Positions 32,455 through 44,558 of a DNA stretch of 64,000 nt are shown here, in pieces (the stretch's first letter is position 1; each line of letters opens with the position of its first letter). The notes beneath the pieces were generated by a model. The model was given only the letters and a program-made list of their open reading frames with translations. It made no database searches and had not been told where the DNA came from. A program made the position numbers and the translations under genes. The stretch is from Rhizophagus irregularis. Its lineage: Eukaryota > Glomeromycota > Glomeromycetes > Glomerales > Glomeraceae. The DNA is taken from positions 1,575,001 to 1,639,000 of the forward strand of contig NC_089433.1 of assembly GCF_026210795.1 (NCBI RefSeq). Direction: 5' to 3'.

Positions 32455-35400
32455 CAGTGTTGGCATTGGACTCATTCCAATTGATTTAATTGGACGATTT
32501 GGACAATTGGACAATTGGATATAGACCAATTGCGTCCAATTGTCCAATTGGTCCAATACACATTTGTTGGATTTGGACCATGACCAATTCATCCAATTAG
32601 GCAATTGGACGTACAATTGGACTTGGTCCAATTCATCGTCCAATCAAATTTTCGTAACACATAATGATAATTGATAAATCGTCAAACCTGAATTTCCGAT
32701 AATCTTTTTTTTTAATTGCGATATTAAAAATGACGCGCGAAAAACATAAACTTAGTGGATATTTTTTAATGTTAGAAGAAAAGTCCAATAAATATAATAA
32801 TTATGCAGTTTGTCAAGAATGTGTTAGGGGTTTGGATCGAGAGGAAGCGATGAAACAGAGGTTTACAAATACAAAACGTGCATGTGCAAAGCATCTTGAA
32901 AATTGTCCTTATTGGGCTGAAAGACACTCTTCGGAAGAGACTCAAGCTATAATTCAGAAAGCTATGGAGTATGGTTCGAAAAAACCAATTAAACGACAAT
33001 GATTATCAATAGATAATGACTTTGATGAGGGTAAAACTGAAGTATTAACACCGCTATCAAGCACATCAACACCTTCCCAAGGTTCTTCTAATTTGAACAA
33101 TTTTTTTTATAAATCATCACGTGCAAACAGCATAAGTAGCATATCAGATATTTCATTTCGAAGCTTTGGTCCCCTTGATAACTATATGTATCATGAATTG
33201 AAGCCAGAACAAATAGAAACATTTGAATGTTTACTATTAGATGTTACTGTAGCTTGTGGTTTTGCTTTTCATTGGGTTGATAATCCAGCAGTTAAAGAGC
33301 TCTTTAAATGGCTTAATCCAATGTTAGAGTTACCAGATCGTAAGCAGCTTAGCGGCAGAATTCTTAAAAAAGCATCCAATAACCTTAAAGATATTGTTCT
33401 TAATGATGCTATTAATGATGATCTTGGGATTATGCTAGCTTTTGATGGTTGGAAAAATGTTTCTCGTCAAAATTTATTAGGGTCCGTTTTATTTACTTCA
33501 GAATGCAATATGATTATATGGAAAGTTGAGGATATCAGGTGGAAAAAGATGTACTAGTGATATTATAATAGATGAAACGAAAAAATCATTTGATGAGCTT
33601 GAAAAAAAGAATATTAAAATTAATGGATTAATTACGGACTCTGCTTCAGAAAATGTTGCTGCAAGGTAATCAATAATAATTATTTTTAATTTTAGGTTTA
33701 TAAAATTATTTAAAATTATTTATTAATTTTATTGATTTAGAAAACGATTGCGCCTCCAATACCGGGACAAGATATTTTTGCCGTGCTTTGCGCACCAGAT
33801 GAATTTGTGTATTGGAGATATATTTAAAGAGTCATCAAGTCTGAGTGATGCTGCTGAAGGGGCTATTAGTTTAATTACTTTTTTCAGTCGGTCAAAAGTA
33901 TGGCTTGGACGACTTCAAATTAACGCGCAGCTATTTACAAAGTTCATATTGCATTAGTAACCTCAGCTACTACTCGATGGAACTCATACTATTACTGTTT
34001 TGCTAGTTTATTAAAAACAAAAAGGGCTTTACGTGTATGTATTATGCAATAAAAATTTTGGGTTGATCTTTGTTTTTACTTTTTAATTAAACAATTTTAT
34101 TTTTTTTTAGAATCTTGCAACGAAAATAGATGAAAAAATTATTTCTGATGGCTATGATTTTCCCGAAAAACATTTACAATGCATTTTAGATAATAATTGG
34201 TAGATTTCTATTAAAAAAATTGAAACCTTTTTAATTTCATATTGTGCAACACTTAATAAACTTCAACGACAAAATTCACGATTGCACGAAGTTCTTCACG
34301 GATTTGGTAATGTAGTTATGACACTTAAAACATTTGAAGATCAAGAATTAGCCACTACTCTTCTTTCAAAAATTGAGCGACGATGGAGAGATTGGGAACA
34401 GCCTTTCTTGTTACTATCATTTTTGCTACATCCATTTTATCGTGATACAAAATTTAATCCTGCATTAAATTTATCATTTCCTCACCTAGCAAAATGGGTT
34501 TTATATTATTATTGTGCATGGTTTAAGGAGGAACCAACAGTTTTACTAGCTGAACTTGAAGAATATAGATCAAAAAAATATCCTTATACTGATTCTATTT
34601 CTAAGCAATTTAAAAATAATATTTTAGATTATTGGAATTTTACAAAAGGTTCTTCAAAAGAATTGTATAGGGTTGCTCAACGAATTTTTTCAATTACTGT
34701 ATCAACAGCTTCATTGGAACGATTGTTTTCAACAATGGGATGGTATCACTCAAAACGGAGGAATCGATTAAAGGTACAACATATTAGCATATTTATTTAT
34801 ATAATTTAACTACAAAGTTTTTTGCAATGTTTTTTTTGGTATTTTAGGCGGAAAAAGTGTTAAGTTTAGCCCAGATTCGTGCAAGTATGCAAAGACAACA
34901 ACAGCTTTACGAGTTAGATTATCATGCAAAACAATATCAAACAACTATAACAAGAACTTCAGATAATATAGAATTTGCAAGATTAGAAAATGATGATGAA
35001 ATTTTCATTCTATCTAATAATGAAGGTTCTGATACTGATAGTGAAACAAATGAATATGATAATGAAAGTATAAATAATATTTATACACAACCATTAGCAT
35101 CTGCTAACGAATGGAGAAAAACAGTAATGGATTGGATAGAAATGATTGAAAATGAATTACAGGACCAAGATAATGAATTAGCAAGCATTACTGATACATA
35201 TGATATTTCTATTGAAAATATTGAGCAGATACAACATCCTGCTATTGATCCGCAAGCAAAATGGGAATTAAAAAATATTTTTATAGAAAATTTAGAGTTA
35301 CCAGGTTACTTAGAAGATTTTATTATTGGTAAAGCTTAATAAATAAATTTAATAAATTTGCAAATTTCGAACTTTAATAAATCATGTAAAATTTATGATG

Positions 35401-35554
35401 TCATTTGCTAAAATTATTTTTATTGGTTAATAATTTCAGTTGGAATTGGACTGAGTCCAATTGACCAATTGTTTATTTGGACTAATTGGTGCAAGTCCAA
35501 TAAGTCCAATGTCCAATTGGTCCAATTGTCCAATAAGTCCAATTGCCAACACTG
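32455..35554 (+). mobile_element. Second hAT transposon (3100 bp) with 8-bp target duplication
   Basis: The ends are CAGTGTTGGCATTGGAC (left) and CAGTGTTGGCAATTGGAC (right, read inward). A perfect direct repeat, GTTATAAT, lies at 32447-32454 and 35555-35562. Both subterminal zones (~200 bp left, ~120 bp right) are crowded with the word CCAATTG or TCCAATT in both orientations, as expected of transposase-binding sites. A damaged transposase gene fills the interior. Confidence 0.93.
32730..35339 (+). pseudogene. hAT transposase with BED-type zinc finger, damaged
   Basis: From ATG 32730: a BED-like finger (CQEC ... AKHLENC) and a spacer; then the hAT core (IMLAFDGWKN, INGLITDSASENVAAR, IFLPCFAHQMNLCIGDIF, TTRWNSYYYCF, PFLLLSFLLHPFYRD) and the C-terminal dimerisation block (VSTASLERLFSTMGWYHSKR). 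Acidic C-terminal residues follow to the stop at 35337-35339. Probable introns lie at ~33667-33740, ~34034-34110 and ~34773-34848. Lesions: in-frame TGA at 33000-33002, a frameshift near 33535, a frameshift near 33950, and TAG at 34201-34203 where Trp is expected. The perfect target duplication says the insertion itself is young. Confidence 0.87.
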
Positions 35555-35562
35555 GTTATAAT

Positions 35563-36761
35563 TAAAGCTCCTAATGGTTCGGGCTAAACAGGAGAACCGA
35601 TCCGAAACCGGCTCAAAATTCGGTTCAGTTCGGTTTGGGTATTAGAACTGAAAAACCAGCGGTTCAGTTCAATTTAATCCGATTTTTTATAAAAATGCGA
35701 AAAATCAAATAGACGCTCATCTAGTGATCGTATAAAGTCGAGCCATATATCATTGGATTCGTCTCGACGAGATGTGTTGAATGGTGGTAAGATCATATCT
35801 CTAGCATCGATAGATTATACGTTAGTCCACGCTAAATGATTTATCAATAATTGGAATTATTAAGCTATCTATCGATGCTAGAGACATGATCTTAGCGTCA
35901 TTTGACGCGTTTCAGCGAGACGAATCCAATGAATATAAATTCGTCCGTATACGACTACTGGATGGCGAATAATGTCAAGTTTCGCATTTTTTTAAAATTT
36001 TTGAGCGTTAAAAATTAAAAATTCCGATATATGAATTTATTCATCGTCCAATGGTCGTACAAATATGAATTAGGACTCATTGGATTTGTATCGATGAGAC
36101 GAGTCGAATGGTGGTAAGATTACGTCTCTAGCATCGATAGATAGCTTGCTAATGCCAATTTTTTATAAATCATTTAGTGTGAATTAACTTACGATCTATT
36201 AAGACTACAGACATGATTTCACCACCATTCGACTTGTCACATCGAGACGAATCAAATGAATCCTAATTCATATTTGTACGACCATTGGACGACGAATAAA
36301 TTCATGTATTGGAATTTTTAATTTTTAACGCTCAAAAATTTTAAAAAAATGCGAAACTTGACATTATTCACCATCCAGTGGTCGTACACGGACAAATTTA
36401 TATTCATTGGATTCGTCTACCTGAGACGCATCGAATGACGCTAAGATCATGTCTCTAGCATTGATAGATAGCTTAATAATTCCAATTATTGATAAATTAT
36501 TTAGCCTAGGTTAATGTGTGATCTATTGATGCTAAAGACATGATCTTACCACCATTCGATGCGTCTCATCGAGAAGAATCCAATAATATATGGATCGACT
36601 TTGTACGATCACTAGATGGACAGCTATTCAATTTTTTGCATTTTTATAAAAATCAGATTAAACCAAACCGAACCGCCAGTTTTTCGGTTTAGTTTTTACA
36701 GATTTTGGCTCTAATCCGAACCGTCTATAATCTGGACCAAACTGATCTGTTCAGAGTTTTA
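35563..36761. mobile_element. Foldback element, near-complete palindrome (1199 bp), hAT-like duplication
   Basis: It is flanked by GTTATAAT on the left (35555-35562, shared with the hAT element) and right (36762-36769). The ends are TAAAGCTCCTAATGG and TAAAACTCTGAACAG (right, read inward). Most of the element is an inverted repeat centred near 36160: GTCAAGTTTCGCATTTTTTT at ~35976 is inverted at ~36335-36360, and the GGCGGTTCGGTTTGG-type arms pair at the outer ends. It contains six units of the GATTCGTCTC/GAGACGAATC module and has no coding capacity. Confidence 0.85.
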
Positions 36762-36769
36762 GTTATAAT

Positions 36770-38167
36770 ATTAATATTAAATATCATACTTGTTAATAGA
36801 CTTATTAATATATATGTTATTAAATATGATATTTACATGACATGTTAAAAATTCCTATTAATATTATTTAAAAAGCATTATAAATTATAAAATACTACCA
36901 AAAAAATCACCACTGATAGCAAAGTTTATTATTTCACTATTGGTTTTATTTTTCATCGAAGCTAAATAATCTAATAAACTATATATTTTTATCAAAATAT
37001 CTAATAGCTTATCTGGAAAAATCTTTAATTTTCTTACTACTTCTTTATTAAAATATATTACCGTCTTTTCTATTATCTTTCAAGCTATAAAAAAAGAACT
37101 ATTGATTAAACAAGATGTCTTAAGAAATATAGTAAATAATGCCGTTAACTTAGTAACAAATACTTACTCTAATAATATATTAGCGTAAAATAAGCTTTTA
37201 ATAGTTTTCATGCAGGTTGGTTAATAAGTTTTATAAAAAATAGTATTTACTAATGGCATATAATGATTGATACACTTCTAATATTAGAGTTTTGAACTTG
37301 TAAAGGCTTTAGTTAATAACTGGAAGAATTATTTAAGAATCCTTTTTCGATTGGAGTATATCTGATATAGGATAGGAGATCAGCAGTATAGAAAATTTTA
37401 ATAAGGCATATATCTTACTTCTTGCAAATATCCTGTCACATATCTTTTGTATTTCTAAAGTTTCATTTTCCTGATGATATAGACTATTATGATGATAATG
37501 TTGAGGACCCTGGTATTTGAATGCAAGATACAATTTCTTATTATATCTATTGAGTTGCATTCCATTCAAAAAATTTGGCTTGCGTGATGGAAATTTTTTG
37601 CTTAGCAAATTTCAAAAATATATTAACATTGATGTTTACCACTTTACATAAACTTCGATATAGTAAGACATCATTCAAATTTTTTCATAATATATTTTAG
37701 TGGATATTTCTACTGATACGTACTATTTTTACAAGACTAAAGATACATATTATGATCATTTATCCGTCCAGTCCTTTTTAGACACTGACTACTACGTTTT
37801 CTGGTATAATCAATAACTTGATCTATCTCTTTATTAGTGATATAAGCAATATATATAAATAATATACTTTGGGTGAACATCTAACTTTTTTTGAATCATG
37901 AGTTTTTTTTGCACAAACCTATATGATGGAGCATATTCACTATCAAGATAATATAAAATTGGCTTATTCTTTATAACAACAACTTTTCAGATTTTATGAA
38001 GGTTTGGATTTCATATTGAATCAGTTACCTACCTTTGATTTTCCATACCCCTTTTCATTCCGCATTGGCAAGTAAGTAATAGGCAGTATTATCTTTCTTT
38101 AATGCTATTTCATTTTTTTTAACCAGGTGCTTTATATTTTATAGATATCTGAATTTAACTTGATCTA
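36770..38167. other. AT-rich DNA with one decayed coding fragment
   Basis: Apart from the fragment at 37333-37608, no gene, RNA or bounded repeat is apparent. Confidence 0.5.
37333..37608 (-). pseudogene. Fragment of a Vsr/PD-(D/E)XK-like protein
   Basis: A minus-strand open frame contains [20 protein letters not shown] followed by HYHHNS and [11 protein letters not shown]. This resembles the GxxLDGYxxxLxLAFEYxGxQHY signature of a repeated endonuclease-like family seen in Rhizophagus and in some giant viruses (recalled, not searched). In that signature the acidic Asp and Glu would be catalytic; here they read Asn (AAT) and Lys (AAA). The frame continues 3' for ~30 codons without further recognisable motif. 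It is too short for a whole protein, so a remnant. Confidence 0.45.
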
Positions 38168-39160
38168 CAGTGCAATTATTCTATAACCAACCCAATTTTA
38201 TAGTTATAATGCGACATTTTTCAAAGATGTACATTAGCAAAAAATAATATTTTAAAATTCTAACCAATAATTTTAATAAAGCATATCAAGAGCTTTTAAA
38301 CTTATCAGGTTAGATTAAAAAATAATAAATTTTGCTAATGTTATATAAGTTTGAAGTTCAGGTAATTTATTATGATGGGAAAAATTTGAGAATAAGTGAT
38401 TTTTGTGTAACATAAAAAAAACAATCATTTGATAATACTTATTTAAATAAATCATTTTAGTTTATAAACTTACCCATGCTTTATTAAAAAAATTTTGAAA
38501 AAAAATTTAAAAAAAATTTTGGTAGTTTTTATTTATTGCAAATTATATTATGTTTATTTCTCAAAAAAGAATTACAGGAAAACTTGCTAAAAAAAATATA
38601 AATCCTATAGAAAAGTTCCTGATGATATGCTTAATCAAATTACTTTAAATAATTATAATGAATAATAAATTATATATAAAAAATTATGCATAATTCTAAT
38701 TAACATTAAATATTGTATTAGCCAATCAAATGTATTTAAGTCATGTGATTTTGTATTATGTCAGCAAAAAAAAATTGAGAAAATTTTTTTATTTGCTTAA
38801 TGTATTTATCTTTTAAAAGCTATCTAATTTTAAAATTTTATAAAATTCTGATCATTGGGGAATTACAAGATATAATGATCTATTATGGGATGCCGCACTG
38901 TAATATAATGTCTTTCACTAGTTTGAGTTTCCATTTTTCTGATTCTGGTTTTCAAATAAGGCGTATGGGATAATTATTTAAATAATTAATAAGCTACGTC
39001 ATGCTTGTTATAACGACACGCAGGGAGTCAAGCTTGCTTATAAGATATAATAAAAATTTTAAGAGATTTGATTGGTTAATTCATTATAGCTAGGGGAAAT
39101 TTATTATAATTGTCTGAAAAATTCACTATATTAAGGGTTCGCTATATCAAGGTTTGACTG
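38168..39160. mobile_element. Possible Tigger-like non-autonomous element (~993 bp)
   Basis: The right end read inward is CAGTCAAACCTTGATATAGC then GAACCC, a typical Tigger-like terminus, followed outside by TA. The left end CAGTGCAATTATTCTATAAC then CAACCC, preceded by TA, is a looser match. No transposase is visible between them. The right end is convincing and the left is tentative. Confidence 0.45.
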
Positions 39161-42100
39161 TACTGGTTTATATTTAACCAATACTCTTATTAATTCAGAA
39201 TTGGAAGATATTGATTTAATAGTATACTAGATTTTATATAGAATTTTTAAGAGTGTCTGATTGAAACACTTTACAAATACAACTCTTTTGTGAGACTGTG
39301 ACTATATGAGCTGACTACTTGAATAGTAACATCATGTTTTTGCATTAGTCAGGAGGTTTTGCCCATAAATTCATGATTTCTGTCATATTATAAAAGCTTT
39401 AGCCATGTCAATAGATTATTTCAAGTACTATATACTTTTCTAAATGCTCTAGCAACTTCTGAACTATTTTTAGATATGCGCGGAACTGAAGTTTTATATC
39501 AGAAAGCACAGTCTATAATATTGAGTACTGCTTTATATTTTTTTACCTTTATAATGATCATGAATAAGAAATAGTATATCACACTGATGTACACAATTAG
39601 GACATGTTATTCATCTATAACTAACTCTAGAAATGTATTTCAAAAAGATTTTATTTGTTTGGTATAACTCCTGATTTTCTAAAAAAATCTTTACATTCAC
39701 TTAGGCAGAATTGATATCCTTCTTTCTTATATGCATTTTTCAACAATTTGGGATTAAAATAATATCCAGTTGGATGATAATACTATATATTACGCAATAT
39801 GATAATAATATAGATTTATTAAATCAGATATTTTAATAGTTAATTATTATTACATTAATTATAACTAGTTCAATTTTCTACAAAAGATTTATTTATATAG
39901 TTTATTATTTTATTAAAATAAAAGCATAAAAAAGAAAAATTAGCCAAGAAAAAAGTAATAATTACTGATTTTTTTGTTAATTAAATTAAATGAAAAAGTG
40001 CTTTTTTTATAAACTAAACTTAAAAATACAAGACAGTAATGAAATAGTAATCTATCTATTAATTTCAAATAAAGATAAAAAAAAAGAAAGAAAATCAGTT
40101 ATTAAAAAGAAAGCTACACATATAATTATAAGATATTAGCTAATAAAACTTATGTTTATATATATTAATGATATTATTACTATGTATTTCCTTTGATTTA
40201 AAAAAATATAGATTTATTATACTACCTAAAAATCTGAAGTAAAGTTATTTTAGTTAAACTATATAGTAGAAAAAATAACTTTAATAGTTATATCCAATTA
40301 TAAAGTTTTTAAAGTTATCATTATGAAAGTAATATAGAAGAAAAAAAGTACAAATTTGTAATTTACCTAAAAAATAAAAAGATCTTAATAATTTTATAGA
40401 TAAATAATTTAAGATTAAAAACAAGAAAATAGATTATTACTATACTTTTTCTGTTTTATTATGAAATCTAAAGCCAATTAAAAAAGAATAAGAAGACTAA
40501 AAATTTTAAAAAAAAAACCCTTTGCAAAGAATTCCAGTCTAAAGAATAAAGTTATTATAAGTATTAATCAGATTTTTTTGAATACATACAAGTAATATTA
40601 GTATAAAATTAAGAAAGATAATATAAAAGAATTTTTCAACTAGAATTGCAAGTTTTAATTTTAACATAAAAAAACAAGAAGAAGAATTTCAGAATTTCTA
40701 AAAAAAATTTTATAAGAAAGTAATAAAATTAAAAGAAATACTAATAAAATTAACAGATAGAATGTAACTGTAAGGATGCTTATAATTAATTTAATAAAAA
40801 GTTAATTCTATAATTTTAGATATAGTTTTAACTTTTAATCCTTATTTTTTAGATAGAAGTTTTAGATTTCTTTCAGAATTTTTTCTTTTAGTTAATTATA
40901 CACTTATACTTTTTCTTATATAGAATTTTTTTGTTTTAAAGATTAATTTTTTTTTCTTTTAGTTTGTTATTTATGAAGTATATTTTGCTTAGTTCTTGTA
41001 ACTTTATAAGATAAAGTACAAGTTTTATTGATAAAATATACAACTTGATTCTTTAATAAAATAAATACTGCTTTTTTTAAGAGTAATTTTCAAAAACAAA
41101 TATTGTATAATATTATTATAATTCTATACCTTATTTATGCAAATAATCCAATATACTTACTATAAGAGTAAAAAAAAATAATATTATAATTCACTAATTT
41201 TAAAATTTTAAGCTAAAATTTATTATAATTTAATTTAATTTATTTGGTTTAAACTAAAAATTATTATAATTTAATATGATTTTATATTAAATTAAACTAT
41301 AAAATTCATAGTTTAATCAAATTTGAATTAGATTTTAATCAGTTTAACTAATATGAATATTAAATTATTTTTTATATAAAAGTAAATTTTTTATATAAAG
41401 TAAATTTTTATATTTTTTGTTTTATTTATATATATATATAAAGATTAGATAAAAATTTGAAAATTTAAAAATTTTAAAAACTGAATTCTAAATATTACAA
41501 AATTACAAAATAATTATTAAAATATAAAAACTTTTGCTTAACTTAATAACTTATGATAAATATTACTATGTACTAAAATAAGTTAAAGAGCATTATTTAA
41601 GAGGGTGTTAGCACCAAAATCATAATGGAATTTTTGTGGTTGACTTACAGATCATGAGATAATAATCAGAAAAAAGATTTAATATATTAATTTTTTTTTT
41701 GTTAAAAAAAAAATTTAAATGAAAAAAAATATACAATATATATAACAGATAGTATTTGTATTAAATAGGAATAATTGATTGATTTATTGCAAAATTAGCA
41801 TTATCGGATCTTACTGATGTAATTATTTTCGTATTACAAGAATTAAAAAAAAAATCTACAATTATTTCAAATAAGCAATGTCCGAAAATATGACATCAGA
41901 ACCATAAATTATTTGATCTAAATTACAGAAATCTTTGTTGATAGAACTGTTGATAGAGCTAAGTGCCATATATGAAATGGACATCTTTTCGAAATGGTTA
42001 AACGCTAAATTTTAGTCTTGATAAAATTCGTAGTATACGTTGAAATAGTTTTTTTCTATAACTAATAAACAAGATTTAAAAGTTTTCGAATCAACATATA

Positions 42101-42958
42101 AATTATAAACTAAAAAGTTTGTAAAGCGTGTTTTAAAGATGCATTAACTATAGAGACGTACACACTTTAACAATGGACTAAATTATTGAATTCCTAGAAG
42201 TTTTTTTTTGTTTCACTTATTATAAGAAGATCATAACTATTTAGACGTTTAACAAGATAACAAAAGCAAATTTCAGGTATTTAATTCGGCGAGTCTAAAA
42301 TTAGATTAATATGATTAATTGGTAGATATTGCCGATTTACAAAACTGCAGTATTGTTTATTAATGAAATTATGGCAGAGTTTCATGTCATAAATTCGGAT
42401 TTTTTTTTGAAATAATATGATTGGTTAAATCTAAATTTCAAATGCCTTTTTCGGCCAGATCATCGTATAAATTTACGGTTAAAGGCATGTTACATTAACA
42501 TCTGATCTTTACCTTTTGTATTTCACAAATTTTCACAACTGGCGTTTGAGGTCATGATGATGTTATCGCACCGAATATCAATATTGATATCACTTCAAAA
42601 TTTCCTGCCACATTATTATTACACAAGGGAGACAAATTCTTCTCGAACCAAATTTTAGCATAACATTAATAAAAAAGTAAATCTTTGGTAAATCCTTATA
42701 ACTTTGATATTTCAAAGTTTTCTTCATTTTTTTTTTTAATTTTTTGTGCTAGTAAAACAAAAAAAAAGTGAACAAAGAAAAAGTTTTTATTAACCTAACA
42801 GACTCAACCTATAAGTTTTCTGGAGTTAAAGCAGAGTACTGTTGTGGTATAAATAGACTTATTTCTTAGTTACTACTATACATTTTTTCGAGTTCAAATC
42901 TCTTCAAAGTTTGAGTATAGATTGTTAAATAATACCATAGTTTCTCTACACAAATAAT
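39161..42958. other. AT-rich DNA leading to the gene-dense region
   Basis: This is ~3.8 kb of A/T-rich sequence with no gene, RNA gene or bounded repeat that I can support. The last few hundred bases (from ~42700) presumably hold the promoter and leader of the gene starting at 42959. Confidence 0.5.
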
Positions 42959-44558
42959 ATGGCCCCAAATTTTTTTGGCACCACTTCAGGTGGAATTTCA
43001 CAAGGATCTGATACAAACTCTAACGAGAGTGCACAATCGGGTAAAATTACTTCAGCATTACAATCTTTCTCACAGACCTGGATAGAGTGGACAACAATAG
43101 TTTCTCAGCGACATGGGTCAGTAATAAAGTCTTTCTCACTGAGTTGGTCAGAATGGATGTTAGAAGTTTCTAAACAAAAACCTCAACTACCCGAACCTCC
43201 AAATGATGTGTTGAAATTACAACAATATATTGTCAATAATCATGGATGGTGGCCAATTTTTGGCGGAGAGCCAAGGCTTAAAAGAAAACATGGTGCTTCG
43301 ACTTCATTACACATCTCATCAAAAAAAACGCCCCATAATTTAATACATTATGAGCTTCCAAAACGTCGGAAAATTCATAATAATTCACATTTTTCGTCGC
43401 AATTTTCATGCAAAAACTATCTTGCTGTTGAATGGATCCCTGAAGAAGATTTTTTTCTAACGGCAAACCCACCAAGAACTACAACATCGGCATTGCCTCA
43501 AGAAAATTTCGCTGCAGTTACTAGCAGAGTCTTATTAGTACGCAGGTTGAAAGCAAAACAGGGAAATTCTTTTAAGGGTGATGCTGCCACGAGGTTTCGA
43601 AAAAGCGTTCTTACAAAAGAACATAATGGTAGATTTGACATTTTGTCTTGATAATTTTATATATAGTTTTAGAGATTTTATATAATTTGTAGATAAATAA
43701 AGTATAATTAATTTCGATTCTCAACGATCTTTTAATCATAGCTACAAAAAATTGGGGTACTTTAAAATCCCTTGTTGAAACATCAAATATAAATCATGCG
43801 ATTGATGCAGATGTGATTGTAAAGCGACCATGGAAAGATGGGACAACAGATCCCGTTAAAGGTACGCTTGATGAACTCAAGCGGTTTCGACTTCAGCGTG
43901 CTGGGGATTTGGGTCTTATAGCTCGTACGTCTTATTATGATACTTGTTAATTAAAATAATTAAAAAAGAAATAGCGTTAAGATCAAAGTTGTATTTTTTT
44001 GTAATTTTTGTATAATATATATTTATTTGGAATTAATGATAAATTATATTGGATCTTTTGACACTTGTTAGTTTGTCTGTTAAATTTTTTTTTCCTTTTT
44101 GTGGTTTTTGATATCTTCGAATCATATTTTATTCTTTTTTTAATTTGCTCAACGGATTATAATTTAAATTGTAGGTTCGGTGTTCGACGCAACACGACCG
44201 GATCGAGAGCTTTTGGAAAAAGCTCGTGAAAATTATCTTACTCATAAAGGTAAGAATTAATCGTTTTTTCTTAATTATGAAAAATTTTAAACATTTTTTT
44301 TTTTACATATTTCTTTCAGGCAAATGTCGACCCATATATGTACCTCCAGTGAGAAAGGTTGGACCCCCGCCTCCACCCCCCATAAATACTAAAATTGAGA
44401 CATCTATGTTTGGAGTTAACTCTTCGAATCTAAATACAGATCATCAGAGTTTAATTTCTGAGATGGAATTGGTTTTAATTCCGAATGATTTTGAGTCTGA
44501 TGACGTTACTGTTGATAATCGAGATAACCGAGATTCTACTATTACATCTTCTAATTAG
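42959..44558 (+). CDS. Unrecognised protein, four exons, 388 aa
   Basis: Exons 42959-43628, 43742-43924, 44175-44249 and 44320-44558 keep frame and end in TAG. I do not recognise the family. Residues ~25-75 contain two similar Trp-containing helices (ALQSFSQTWIEWTTIVSQ and IKSFSLSWSEWMLEVSK), suggesting an internal duplication. Further on are KLQQYIVNNHGWWPIFGGEP, a basic patch with KRRK (possible nuclear signal), a conserved-looking second half (ELKRFRLQRAGDLGLIAR, FDATRPDRELLEKARENY) and a Pro-rich CRPIYVPPVRKVGPPPPPP block before an acidic, Asp-rich tail. No membrane segment or signal peptide is visible. A nuclear regulatory or scaffold protein is possible but not shown. Confidence 0.75.

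Noticed and set aside
5000-42900. CRISPR array or prokaryotic mobile island
   Set aside because: The repeats lack regular spacers, the introns and element types are eukaryotic, and nothing resembles cas or integrase genes.
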